From positions 1 to 18,443 of the forward strand of contig JAEWUM010000006.1 in assembly GCA_023459355.1 (NCBI GenBank): a stretch of 18,443 nt of DNA, in the 5' to 3' direction. Shown in pieces: positions 8,215 to 14,721 of this stretch. Origin of the DNA: Bacteroidota bacterium (lineage in GTDB: Bacteria; Bacteroidota; Bacteroidia; Bacteroidales; Paludibacteraceae). The position numbers and the translations under genes were made by a program. The notes below the pieces were generated by a model. The model was not told the DNA's origin. It saw nothing but the letters and a program-made list of their open reading frames with translations, and ran no database searches. The first letter of the stretch is position 1, and the number at the start of each line of letters is the position of its first letter.

Positions 8215-9330
8215 TTAATTTACAGCAGCCGGCTTCTTTTCTATAATTTCAGCTCCGCGTATTTTATCTTTTAACTTCAGGCCACTTTTTATTTCGATAT
8301 TGATACCATCGGACAATCCTGTCACAACCTGTTTCTTTTCAAATGTCTGAGGTTCTTCTGTTTTGAGTACATGCACGAAGGTGGTATCCTGACTGAATTC
8401 CAGACAACTTTCAGGCACAATAAATATCTGTTCTGCACGATCGAAAATTATTTCAGCATTGGCGCTGTAACCGGCCCGTATGAACACATCATCGGGAACT
8501 TTCACAGCAGCTTTCATATCGAACATGATGGCGCCATTGCTTTCAACACCTTTCGGGGCAATGTATTCCAACACAGCATTTAATCTCACATCCTGAATGG
8601 CTCCAATGGTAATTTCCATCGGCATGCCTTGTTTAATACGGCCCACTTCCGTTTCGTCGAGTTTGCCGACGAAAAGCATATCATTCATATTGGCAACCGA
8701 CGCAATAGTTGTTCCGTCATTGAAGTTATTCGACTGAATCACCGAATTTCCAACTTTTACCGGAATATCCAGGATAGTTCCGTTGATAGTTGAACGAACC
8801 AGGGTGTTACTCAACAAGGTTTTATCCCCGGTAATCCCGTCGCGCGTAAGACTCAGGTTATCCTGCGCAGCCTTCAATTCGGCTTTATCGTTGTGATATT
8901 GCAACTGACTTTTTTCAAATTCCTCACGAGAGATTACCTTTTCCTGAAATAATTTTTTGTCCCGTTCAAAATTACTATTACTCTGATCAAATGCAAGTTG
9001 TGCTTTCACCACCCTCGATTCGGCGCTGTTGAGCGTAACCATATCGGGTATAAGCTTGATTTTTGCAATCACATCACCGGCTTTAACAGCGTCACCGGCT
9101 TCTTTGTAAATCTCTGAAATAATCCCTGATAACTGTGGTTTAATCAGAATTTCGTTGCGTGGCTCTACCTTACCGGTTGCAACGGTTTTCTTTTCAATTT
9201 TACCCTGAGTTACTTCAACAACCTCATATCTGATGACTTTAGGCTGCGATTTTTTCCATAAAAATATAAAAGTGCCGATAACACCTATTGCCAGTACAGC
9301 AATTATGACAAATCTGAAAACTTTTTTCAT
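8215..9330 (-). CDS. HlyD/MacA-type periplasmic adaptor of the ABC exporter
   Basis: This membrane-fusion protein links the inner-membrane ABC pump to the TolC duct. One N-terminal anchor helix (FVIIAVLAIGVIGTFIFLW) is followed by the first half of the lipoyl domain (VEPRNEILIKPQLSGIISEIYKEAGDAVKAGDVIAKI). Next come a helical hairpin and the second lipoyl half (LVRSTINGTILDIPVKVGNSV). Beta-barrel and membrane-proximal domains close the protein, with IRAGYSANAEIIFDRAEQIFIVPESCL. I chose the ATG at 9330 (371 residues). A GTG at 9357 would add nine residues, but it lies inside a heptamer repeat and the hydrophobic anchor is preceded by a natural MKK start at 9330. A GGAGA sequence 12-16 bases upstream may serve as the ribosome site. 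Confidence 0.92.
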   Translation of the reverse strand: MKKVFRFVIIAVLAIGVIGTFIFLWKKSQPKVIRYEVVEVTQGKIEKKTVATGKVEPRNEILIKPQLSGIISEIYKEAGDAVKAGDVIAKIKLIPDMVTLNSAESRVVKAQLAFDQSNSNFERDKKLFQEKVISREEFEKSQLQYHNDKAELKAAQDNLSLTRDGITGDKTLLSNTLVRSTINGTILDIPVKVGNSVIQSNNFNDGTTIASVANMNDMLFVGKLDETEVGRIKQGMPMEITIGAIQDVRLNAVLEYIAPKGVESNGAIMFDMKAAVKVPDDVFIRAGYSANAEIIFDRAEQIFIVPESCLEFSQDTTFVHVLKTEEPQTFEKKQVVTGLSDGINIEIKSGLKLKDKIRGAEIIEKKPAAVN

Positions 9331-9347
9331 ATACTTTTTATTATTGT

Positions 9348-9388
9348 CTCCAGTCACCGGTCTCCGGACACCAGTCTGATGACTGGAG
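9348..9388. repeat. degenerate heptamer array and 9-bp inverted repeat between permease 2 and the adaptor gene
   Basis: On the plus strand four units of period 7 follow each other: TCCAGTC, ACCGGTC, TCCGGAC, ACCAGTC (9349-9376), consensus WCCRGWC. The outer sequence CTCCAGTCA (9348-9356) pairs perfectly with TGACTGGAG (9380-9388), and TCCGGA lies inside the loop, so the transcript can fold into a hairpin. It fills most of the gap between permease 2 and the adaptor start. Confidence 0.75.
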
Positions 9389-9409
9389 GCAGATGACAGT
9401 CGTCGTTTA

Positions 9410-10657
9410 TTATTCTTCTCTTATTGCTTCGATTGGTTTTATTTTCATGGCCCGGTTGGCCGGAATAAATCCTGCCAGTGTTCCGATAACCAACAATATT
9501 AACAGGGCCCCGATTCCAACTCCAAATCCAATCTGAGGATCTTTAAGGATTCCTGTTGAATTTTCGAGTAATTTTCCGGCTAATGATAATATGCCGACAC
9601 CAAACATCAAGCCCGCTGTACCAGCCATGAGTGTTAACACAACGCTCTCAGTTAAAATCTGGCTCACAATCACACGTGGCGTAGCACCCAAGGCTCTCCT
9701 GATACCAATTTCACGGGTTCGTTCCCGCACAGTAACCAGCATAATATTACTTACCCCTACTGCCCCGGCAAACAAGGTTCCTAATCCAACAATCCATATC
9801 AGGGAAGAAATTCCGATTCCCAGGTATAGAAACATGGTAAACTGATCTTCCATATTCATCCCCCCGACTGCTGTCGGATCATCGGGCGAGATATTATTGG
9901 CTGTTTTCAGGGTTGCATATACTTTCTTTTCCACCTCGCTTACCTTTACCCCCGGCTGAGCCGTAATGGCCATGAAATGGATGCTGTTTCCCATGTTAAA
10001 CACCTGTTGCATGGTTGAAAAAGGCAAAATAACCGATTCCATACTATCGCCCCCAATGTTGATATTGGCATTGCTTCGGGTTACCCCGATGACTTGAAAA
10101 TAAATACCCCTCACCTGAATGCTTTTACCGATGGGGTCTTCTCCATGTGGAAAGAGCACTTCATAAACACGTTCACCAATCACACACACTTTTCTTTTTT
10201 CAGCTATATCCACATCATTTATGTACCTGCCAAAAATCAGTTTTTGATTATCAATCAGGTTATAAGCAGGCAAATTACCTTTGATATGATAGGAGCCTGC
10301 TTTATCGTTTCGGGTTACATTATTATTGGTATTACCCGCGAAAATCATCGGCGCCATGTATTGAATCTCTGGTACAGTCGATTTCAGTATCTGCAAATCT
10401 TTATTTTCCATGTTCCATTGCCTTCCTTTTCTGAATCCTTTATAGGGTAGTGAGGTCCTGTCGGTCCAAATGAAACAGGAATTGGTTGCAAAACCTTCAA
10501 TCTGAGACGTTATTCCCCGCTCCAACGCAACACCGGCTCCTACCATCACAACCAACATAAACATCCCCCAGAAAATTCCAAAGGCCGTCATCACACTACG
10601 TGATTTGTTGTGCGTGATGGTAATCCATATTTCCTGAAATTTATCTAAATCGAACAT
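9410..10657 (-). CDS. MacB/FtsX-type ABC transporter permease (permease 2)
   Basis: A 415-residue permease without a fused ATPase. It has one N-terminal helix (SRSVMTAFGIFWGMFMLVVMVGAGVAL), a large periplasmic MacB_PCD domain, then three C-terminal helices. The FtsX signature is SNIMLVTVRERTREIGIRRALGAT and the end is IPANRAMKIKPIEAIREE. It is a paralogue of the permease gene just upstream; both contain TSLPYKG(F/Y)xxGR and share the C-terminal motifs. The pair probably forms a heterodimer driven by the separate ATPase. MacB-type pumps use the ATPase to move the periplasmic parts and push substrates (drugs, peptides, lipids) through adaptor and TolC. A 176-base gap with four palindromes precedes it. 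Confidence 0.93.
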   Translation of the reverse strand: MFDLDKFQEIWITITHNKSRSVMTAFGIFWGMFMLVVMVGAGVALERGITSQIEGFATNSCFIWTDRTSLPYKGFRKGRQWNMENKDLQILKSTVPEIQYMAPMIFAGNTNNNVTRNDKAGSYHIKGNLPAYNLIDNQKLIFGRYINDVDIAEKRKVCVIGERVYEVLFPHGEDPIGKSIQVRGIYFQVIGVTRSNANINIGGDSMESVILPFSTMQQVFNMGNSIHFMAITAQPGVKVSEVEKKVYATLKTANNISPDDPTAVGGMNMEDQFTMFLYLGIGISSLIWIVGLGTLFAGAVGVSNIMLVTVRERTREIGIRRALGATPRVIVSQILTESVVLTLMAGTAGLMFGVGILSLAGKLLENSTGILKDPQIGFGVGIGALLILLVIGTLAGFIPANRAMKIKPIEAIREE

Positions 10658-10669
10658 TTCTTTTCGTTT

Positions 10670-10809
10670 CCCCGGGTTAAAACCCGGTTATTAATATTGG
10701 TTATTCTTATTTTATCCCCCGGGTTAAAACCCTTATTATATCCCCCGGGTTAAAACCCGGGGCTATTGATAATTGGTTATTCTTTTAATTTCCCGGGTTA
10801 AAACCCGGG
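10670..10809. repeat. cluster of four CCCGGGTTAAAACCCGGG palindromes between the two permease genes
   Basis: Four copies of a near-perfect palindrome lie at about 10670-10687, 10716-10732 (right arm shortened to ACCC), 10742-10762 and 10792-10809. Copies 1 and 3 are followed by the same AT-rich linker containing ATTGGTTATTCTT, so the cluster is made of a palindrome-plus-linker unit of about 45-50 bases, duplicated. Each palindrome can fold into a G+C-capped hairpin in the transcript. No reading frame or promoter is visible here. The look is of a dispersed intergenic repeat rather than a CRISPR (no spacers of constant length). Confidence 0.85.
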
Positions 10810-10833
10810 AATAATCGTTTTCCGCTTTCCGTT

Positions 10834-12084
10834 TTAATTTTCGTCCCTCATCGCTTCAATCGGCTTGATTTTCACTGCTTTCCTGGCGGGCATATAACCG
10901 GCAATAATGCCTGCAACAATCATAATCATGGTCGAAAAATACACATAATTCAGATTAACCGTTGGGTTCTTAAATACCGACATACCTGAAGGATTAGCGG
11001 CTGCAGATTGTTCCAAAACCATATTAACCACCTCTGTAATACCGATTCCCGCCATCATACCCATATAACCGAATAATGCTGTAATCAGAATAGATTCCAG
11101 AATAATCGTAAAAAGTATCTGGGCCGGAGGAGCACCAATGGCTTTTCTGATGCCAATCTCACGGGTCCTTTCCTTTACCGTCACCAACATAATATTACTC
11201 ACACTCACCACACCGGCAATCAGAGTAAAAATTCCAATGACAAGCACAAAGAAACTGATCCCATTAAATATATTCATGGTTTGCAGGTAATCCTGTTGTG
11301 AATTATTAATCCACAAGGCCTGCGCATCTTTGGGATCGAATAACATCGTTTGTGAAACATTTTCTTTCAGACGATCATTAAACTCTTCATTTGCCTCTTT
11401 GGTTTCCAGTCCTTCCACCACCATCGCCATGCTGTAAAACTTCTTACTGGGGTTGAAAACCATTTGTGCAGTAGAATAGGGAATATAAGCATTGCCGTCG
11501 CCCCATCTTTCTTTTTTACTATTCACACCAACTACCTGAAACATAACCTGGTCGACTTTTACGAATTTCCCCATCGGAGCTTCTTCTTTAAAAAGCACCT
11601 CCTGAATTTTTTTATCAATCACAATTACTTTTCTGGTACCTCTGATGTCCGCTTCATTGATAAACCTGCCTCCGTCAGCATCAAACTCTAAATTGAAAAT
11701 ATTTTCGTAATGTGGCAAAACTCCTTTTACCGGGTAAGAACCATATTCGTTTTTATAACTGATATTGAGATTTTTGTCAACTATCGGGGTTTCATTGACA
11801 GCTTCTGCAACCTCCAGTTTTACCTTATTGAGTTCTTTTTCCGTAAAACTCAAATTCCGGCCCGACTGATATCCTTTGTAGGGTAAAGATGTCCTGCCCG
11901 GCCAAAGCTGTACGGTATTGGTTGATCTGTCACTGAAATTGGACGTTACCCCGTTTCTCAATCCATTGCCTGCACCCATCAGGATAATCAGGATGAATAT
12001 TCCCCACGAAACAGAGAGTCCTGTAAGAACAGTCCGTAACTTATTACGTTTCAGACCCGACCATATTTCCTGCAGAATGTCCAT
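10834..12084 (-). CDS. MacB/FtsX-type ABC transporter permease (permease 1)
   Basis: A 416-residue permease with the same architecture as permease 2. It has an N-terminal helix (GLSVSWGIFILIILMGAGNGL), a periplasmic MacB_PCD domain with LPYKGYQSGRNLSFTEKEL, and three C-terminal helices. The FtsX signature is SNIMLVTVKERTREIGIRKAIGAPPAQILFTIILESI and the end is MPARKAVKIKPIEAMRDEN. The start is ATG, 10 bases after the ATPase stop, so the two are closely coupled. Together with the ATPase and permease 2 it should form the inner-membrane part of a tripartite exporter. Substrate unknown. Confidence 0.93.
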   Translation of the reverse strand: MDILQEIWSGLKRNKLRTVLTGLSVSWGIFILIILMGAGNGLRNGVTSNFSDRSTNTVQLWPGRTSLPYKGYQSGRNLSFTEKELNKVKLEVAEAVNETPIVDKNLNISYKNEYGSYPVKGVLPHYENIFNLEFDADGGRFINEADIRGTRKVIVIDKKIQEVLFKEEAPMGKFVKVDQVMFQVVGVNSKKERWGDGNAYIPYSTAQMVFNPSKKFYSMAMVVEGLETKEANEEFNDRLKENVSQTMLFDPKDAQALWINNSQQDYLQTMNIFNGISFFVLVIGIFTLIAGVVSVSNIMLVTVKERTREIGIRKAIGAPPAQILFTIILESILITALFGYMGMMAGIGITEVVNMVLEQSAAANPSGMSVFKNPTVNLNYVYFSTMIMIVAGIIAGYMPARKAVKIKPIEAMRDEN

Positions 12085-12089
12085 TATGA

Positions 12090-12113
12090 AGTGGTTAGTG
12101 GTTAGTGGTTAGT
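12090..12113. repeat. TAGTGGT heptamer array (about 3.4 copies) covering the ATPase stop codon
   Basis: On the plus strand AGTGGT, two full TAGTGGT units and TAGT follow without mismatch. On the coding (minus) strand the repeat encodes the last residues TTNH and the TAA stop of the ATPase, and then forms its spacer to permease 1. The same heptamer, about 12 copies, ends the window at 18361-18443. Confidence 0.9.
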
Positions 12114-12796
12114 AAATTGTTATTGTTTGATTCGATGGATTCAATCATGCCGTCTTTGATATGTATCACCTTTTTGGTTGCATCTGCTACCGATTTCTCG
12201 TGTGTCACGATAATGGTGGTAATACCACCTTTATTCAGATCTGTAAGCAGTTGCATTACTTCTTCCGTTGTTTTACTATCGAGTGCACCCGTTGGTTCAT
12301 CAGCCAGTAAGATCTTGGGTTCTGAAATAATAGCACGCGCAATGGCCACCCGTTGTTTCTGTCCCCCCGACATTTCACTGGGTAAATGATAAGCCCAATC
12401 CTTCAATCCCATCTTGTCCAGATATTCCATCGCGATGATATTTCTTTTCTTCCGGTTGATTTTCCGGTAATACAACGGTAAGGCTACATTTTCCAACGCA
12501 TTTTTAAAATTAATCAGATTAAACGACTGAAAAACAAAACCTATCATTTCGTTCCGGTACTTAGCAGCCTGGCGTTCCGATAAGTTTTTAATCAGGATGT
12601 TATTCAAATAATAATCGCCGGTATCATAATTATCGAGCATCCCCAGGATATTCAAAAGCGTTGACTTCCCCGAACCGGACGCCCCCATGATGGAAACATA
12701 GTCACCCGATTCAATATGCAAATCAACACCTTTCAACACATGCAGCGAAGTTGCCTCTGTATAATACGTTTTATTAATGCCTGAAAGTTTTATCAT
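12095..12796 (-). CDS. ABC transporter ATP-binding protein (MacB/LolD type)
   Basis: First gene of the exporter operon, 233 residues, the usual size of a stand-alone ATPase. Walker A is GASGSGKST (38-46), the Q-loop glutamine is Q90, the signature is MSGGQKQR (142-149; Leu is more usual at its first position). Walker B with D-loop is ILLADEPTGALD (162-173), and the H-loop is IIVTHE. The E-P-TGALDS and FQSFNLI variants place it with the MacB/LolD/FtsE group. It powers the two permeases downstream. The C-terminal residues TTNH and the stop codon come from a TAGTGGT tandem repeat, so the tail is variable sequence that is unlikely to matter. ATG start; a strong promoter lies 25 bases upstream. 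Confidence 0.94.
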   Translation of the reverse strand: MIKLSGINKTYYTEATSLHVLKGVDLHIESGDYVSIMGASGSGKSTLLNILGMLDNYDTGDYYLNNILIKNLSERQAAKYRNEMIGFVFQSFNLINFKNALENVALPLYYRKINRKKRNIIAMEYLDKMGLKDWAYHLPSEMSGGQKQRVAIARAIISEPKILLADEPTGALDSKTTEEVMQLLTDLNKGGITTIIVTHEKSVADATKKVIHIKDGMIESIESNNNNLLTTNH

Positions 12797-12820
12797 AGGG
12801 ATATAGTTGTAAAAACGTTA

Positions 12821-12852
12821 CAAAAGTACATAACCATATAGTACCTTGCAAT
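12821..12852 (-). promoter_or_regulatory. promoter of the seven-gene exporter operon
   Basis: On the minus strand TTG (12849-12851) is followed after exactly 20 bases by TACTTTTG (12821-12828), a full match to the Bacteroidota -33/-7 pattern. Transcription should start near 12815, giving a leader of about 20 bases to the ATPase ATG. It is the only good promoter seen for the block down to the PspC gene. Confidence 0.75.
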
Positions 12853-12866
12853 ACATAGTACTATAT
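12836..12866. promoter_or_regulatory. candidate PadR operator: 9+9 inverted repeat over the operon promoter
   Basis: ATATAGTAC (12836-12844) and GTACTATAT (12858-12866) are perfect inverted copies with a 13-base spacer, dyad centre at 12851. The repeat covers the -33 TTG and half of the -33/-7 spacer, so a bound dimer would exclude RNA polymerase. The operon encodes a PadR repressor, and PadR proteins bind such AT-rich dyads in front of their own transporter operons. The assignment to PadR is inference. The rest of the 235-base gap (12867-13031) is AT-rich without recognisable genes. Confidence 0.55.
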
Positions 12867-13031
12867 AATTTACAATTATTTTATCAACAAACTATTTATA
12901 CAATTGATATCATGACACTTAAGTCATTCAAAGACACCAATAAATTAACATTTTTTATAACAATCAACAAGGTTTTAGTATAGAGAAAAAGAGAGGATGC
13001 TCATCAAATTTCAGGTTTCAACTCAGATTTA

Positions 13032-13751
13032 CTAAAGGTCATTATTGATTACATACCAGGTATCCTGTATTAATTGCGGCGTTTGTTCCGCATCATAAAG
13101 TTTCACATCAATCGGGTCATGAAAAATCATTTCAATGGTACCCGGGCTGACGTACATGGTGTTACGGGGCAAACGCTCGAAACTCCCCCTGATGGTTACC
13201 GGTACAATCGGGAGTAACAAATCGGTTGCAATGCGAAAAGCACCCTTTTTAAATTTGGACATCAAGCCGGTTTTGGTTCTGGTACCTTCAGGAAAAATTA
13301 CAACTGAAACTCCGTTTATCAACTGTTTCTCCGCCCTTTTCAGACTCTTTTGAGCTGCGATGGGATTAGAACGATCAATAAAAATATGACCGGCAGATTC
13401 ACAGGCCTTACCTACCAGGGGAATCTTCCGTAGTTCAGCTTTCATAATCCACTTAAAAATATTTGGTAACCATCCGTACATCGCGAAAACATCAAAAATC
13501 GACTGATGATTGGCTGCGACTATATATGAATCTGTAACTTTTAATTTTTCAATTCCCGTGACTCTGACCCGGATAAACAACAAATAGCAAATCAACCTGC
13601 TCCACCATTTGGCAGGAAAATTAGACACGGGGCTATTGGGAAATAACGGTGCCAGTATGATGGTGGCCAAAGCAGTTAAAACCGTCAGCACCAGGATTAC
13701 CGGCCAGGCGATTAAATACTGATAAAGAAAATAAAACGGATTGATTTTCAT
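13032..13751 (-). CDS. plsC: 1-acyl-sn-glycerol-3-phosphate acyltransferase (PlsC family)
   Basis: PlsC adds the second acyl chain to lysophosphatidate to make phosphatidate, the precursor of membrane phospholipids. Two N-terminal hydrophobic stretches (about 5-35 and 50-60) precede the acyltransferase core. This has the catalytic NHQSIFD (HX4D, H82 to D87) and the glycerol-phosphate site FPEGTRTKTG (153-162), followed by LLPIVPVTIRGSF. I start at the ATG at 13751 (239 residues); a TTG at 13772 would add MWQSVYY, which has no support. It is the last gene of a PfkB-EamA-PlsC run. In Bacteroidota several paralogues exist, some acylating other lipids (for example ornithine lipids), so the exact acceptor is open. 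Confidence 0.88.
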   Translation of the reverse strand: MKINPFYFLYQYLIAWPVILVLTVLTALATIILAPLFPNSPVSNFPAKWWSRLICYLLFIRVRVTGIEKLKVTDSYIVAANHQSIFDVFAMYGWLPNIFKWIMKAELRKIPLVGKACESAGHIFIDRSNPIAAQKSLKRAEKQLINGVSVVIFPEGTRTKTGLMSKFKKGAFRIATDLLLPIVPVTIRGSFERLPRNTMYVSPGTIEMIFHDPIDVKLYDAEQTPQLIQDTWYVINNDL

Positions 13752-13782
13752 ATAGTATACACTTTGCCACAATGAGCATCAA

Positions 13783-14709
13783 TTAATATTCAGTTACCTG
13801 CGTAATTTCTTCGATTTTTGCAGGAATTTTCCTTTTCCCGGATAACTGACTGACAAAAAGGCCGGAAACGACCACAGCAATACCCATCCACTGATTAAAT
13901 CCAAGTTGCTGCCCAAGCAACAACCAGGAAAATACGGCTGTAAAAACAGGTATCAGGTTCACAAATACATTGGTTTTAGCAATTCCAATTTTTCTTACCA
14001 CACCGGCAAACAGCACAAAAGCTAAAACGGAAGCAAATATAGCTAACATTAACAAAGCTTCCAAGGATTTATAAGTTATTTTTATGTCAGTTATAGTTGC
14101 ATAATCGGTAATAAAGAATGTCGGAACGAAGAAAAACAGGCCTATAATGCTCTGATAGAGGATAACATTCACCGTTTTATAATGCGACGAAATTTTTCGC
14201 AGGATGATGGCATAAAAGACTGCAGAGAAAACTGCCACAAAAACAAGTACAACTCCCCAAAATCCAGCTTCCATTCCGGACTGAGGTTCATAAATCACCA
14301 TCAATACTCCTAACAAAGAGACAATTATCCCCAGAATATTTACCGGGCTGATTTTTTCTTTCAGGAATAAAAAAGCAAAAACCGGAGCAAAGAGCGGAAT
14401 TGTCGCAACAATAACAGCGACCAGTGTCGGATTCAGCATCGTCAGACTGTAAGTTTCGCCCATATAATACATATAAGGTTCGAAAAATGCCAGCAAAACA
14501 AACCACCTCAAATCAGCGCGTTTTATGTATTGAAACTTTTTGGTTGCTTTTGCATAGGCATACAATAACAAAACAGCAATGACCAAACGCAAGGTCACCA
14601 AAGTAACCGGCTGAAAGGATTCAATGGCTATCTTGGTCCAAACAAACGAAAAAGCCCAGAAAATCATCGCCAGTACAATAGCACCATACATTTTGATGTG
14701 TTGGAACAT
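13783..14709 (-). CDS. EamA/DMT-superfamily transporter (ten membrane helices)
   Basis: This 308-residue inner-membrane protein has the two-fold repeat of EamA domains, about ten hydrophobic helices. The first half runs from MYGAIVLAMIFWAFSFVWTKIAIE, whose FWAFSFVWTKIA and LVTLRLVIAVLLL segments fit the family. The second half starts near residue 150 (GVVLVFVAVFSAVFYAIILRKIS) and ends in GIAVVVSGLFVSQL. Members export metabolites such as amino acids or nucleosides, or are uncharacterised; the substrate cannot be read from the sequence. The gene starts 12 bases after the PfkB stop and is followed by plsC, so all three are probably one transcript. A link to the kinase's substrate is possible but speculative. 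Confidence 0.9.
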   Translation of the reverse strand: MFQHIKMYGAIVLAMIFWAFSFVWTKIAIESFQPVTLVTLRLVIAVLLLYAYAKATKKFQYIKRADLRWFVLLAFFEPYMYYMGETYSLTMLNPTLVAVIVATIPLFAPVFAFLFLKEKISPVNILGIIVSLLGVLMVIYEPQSGMEAGFWGVVLVFVAVFSAVFYAIILRKISSHYKTVNVILYQSIIGLFFFVPTFFITDYATITDIKITYKSLEALLMLAIFASVLAFVLFAGVVRKIGIAKTNVFVNLIPVFTAVFSWLLLGQQLGFNQWMGIAVVVSGLFVSQLSGKRKIPAKIEEITQVTEY

Positions 14710-14721
14710 AAATGGATTAAA

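Noticed and set aside
9331..9357. GTG start extending the adaptor by nine residues
   Set aside because: The added residues come from a degenerate heptamer repeat; the ATG at 9330 gives the usual charged start plus anchor helix.
10670..10809. CRISPR-like array of four regularly repeated palindromes
   Set aside because: Repeat is only about 18 bases, spacers differ in length (about 10 to 30 bases) and two contain the same linker sequence; no cas genes are near.
12911..12927. Small imperfect dyad ATGACACTTAAGTCAT as an operator or terminator
   Set aside because: Short, AT-rich, no T-run and not placed at a promoter; explainable by chance.
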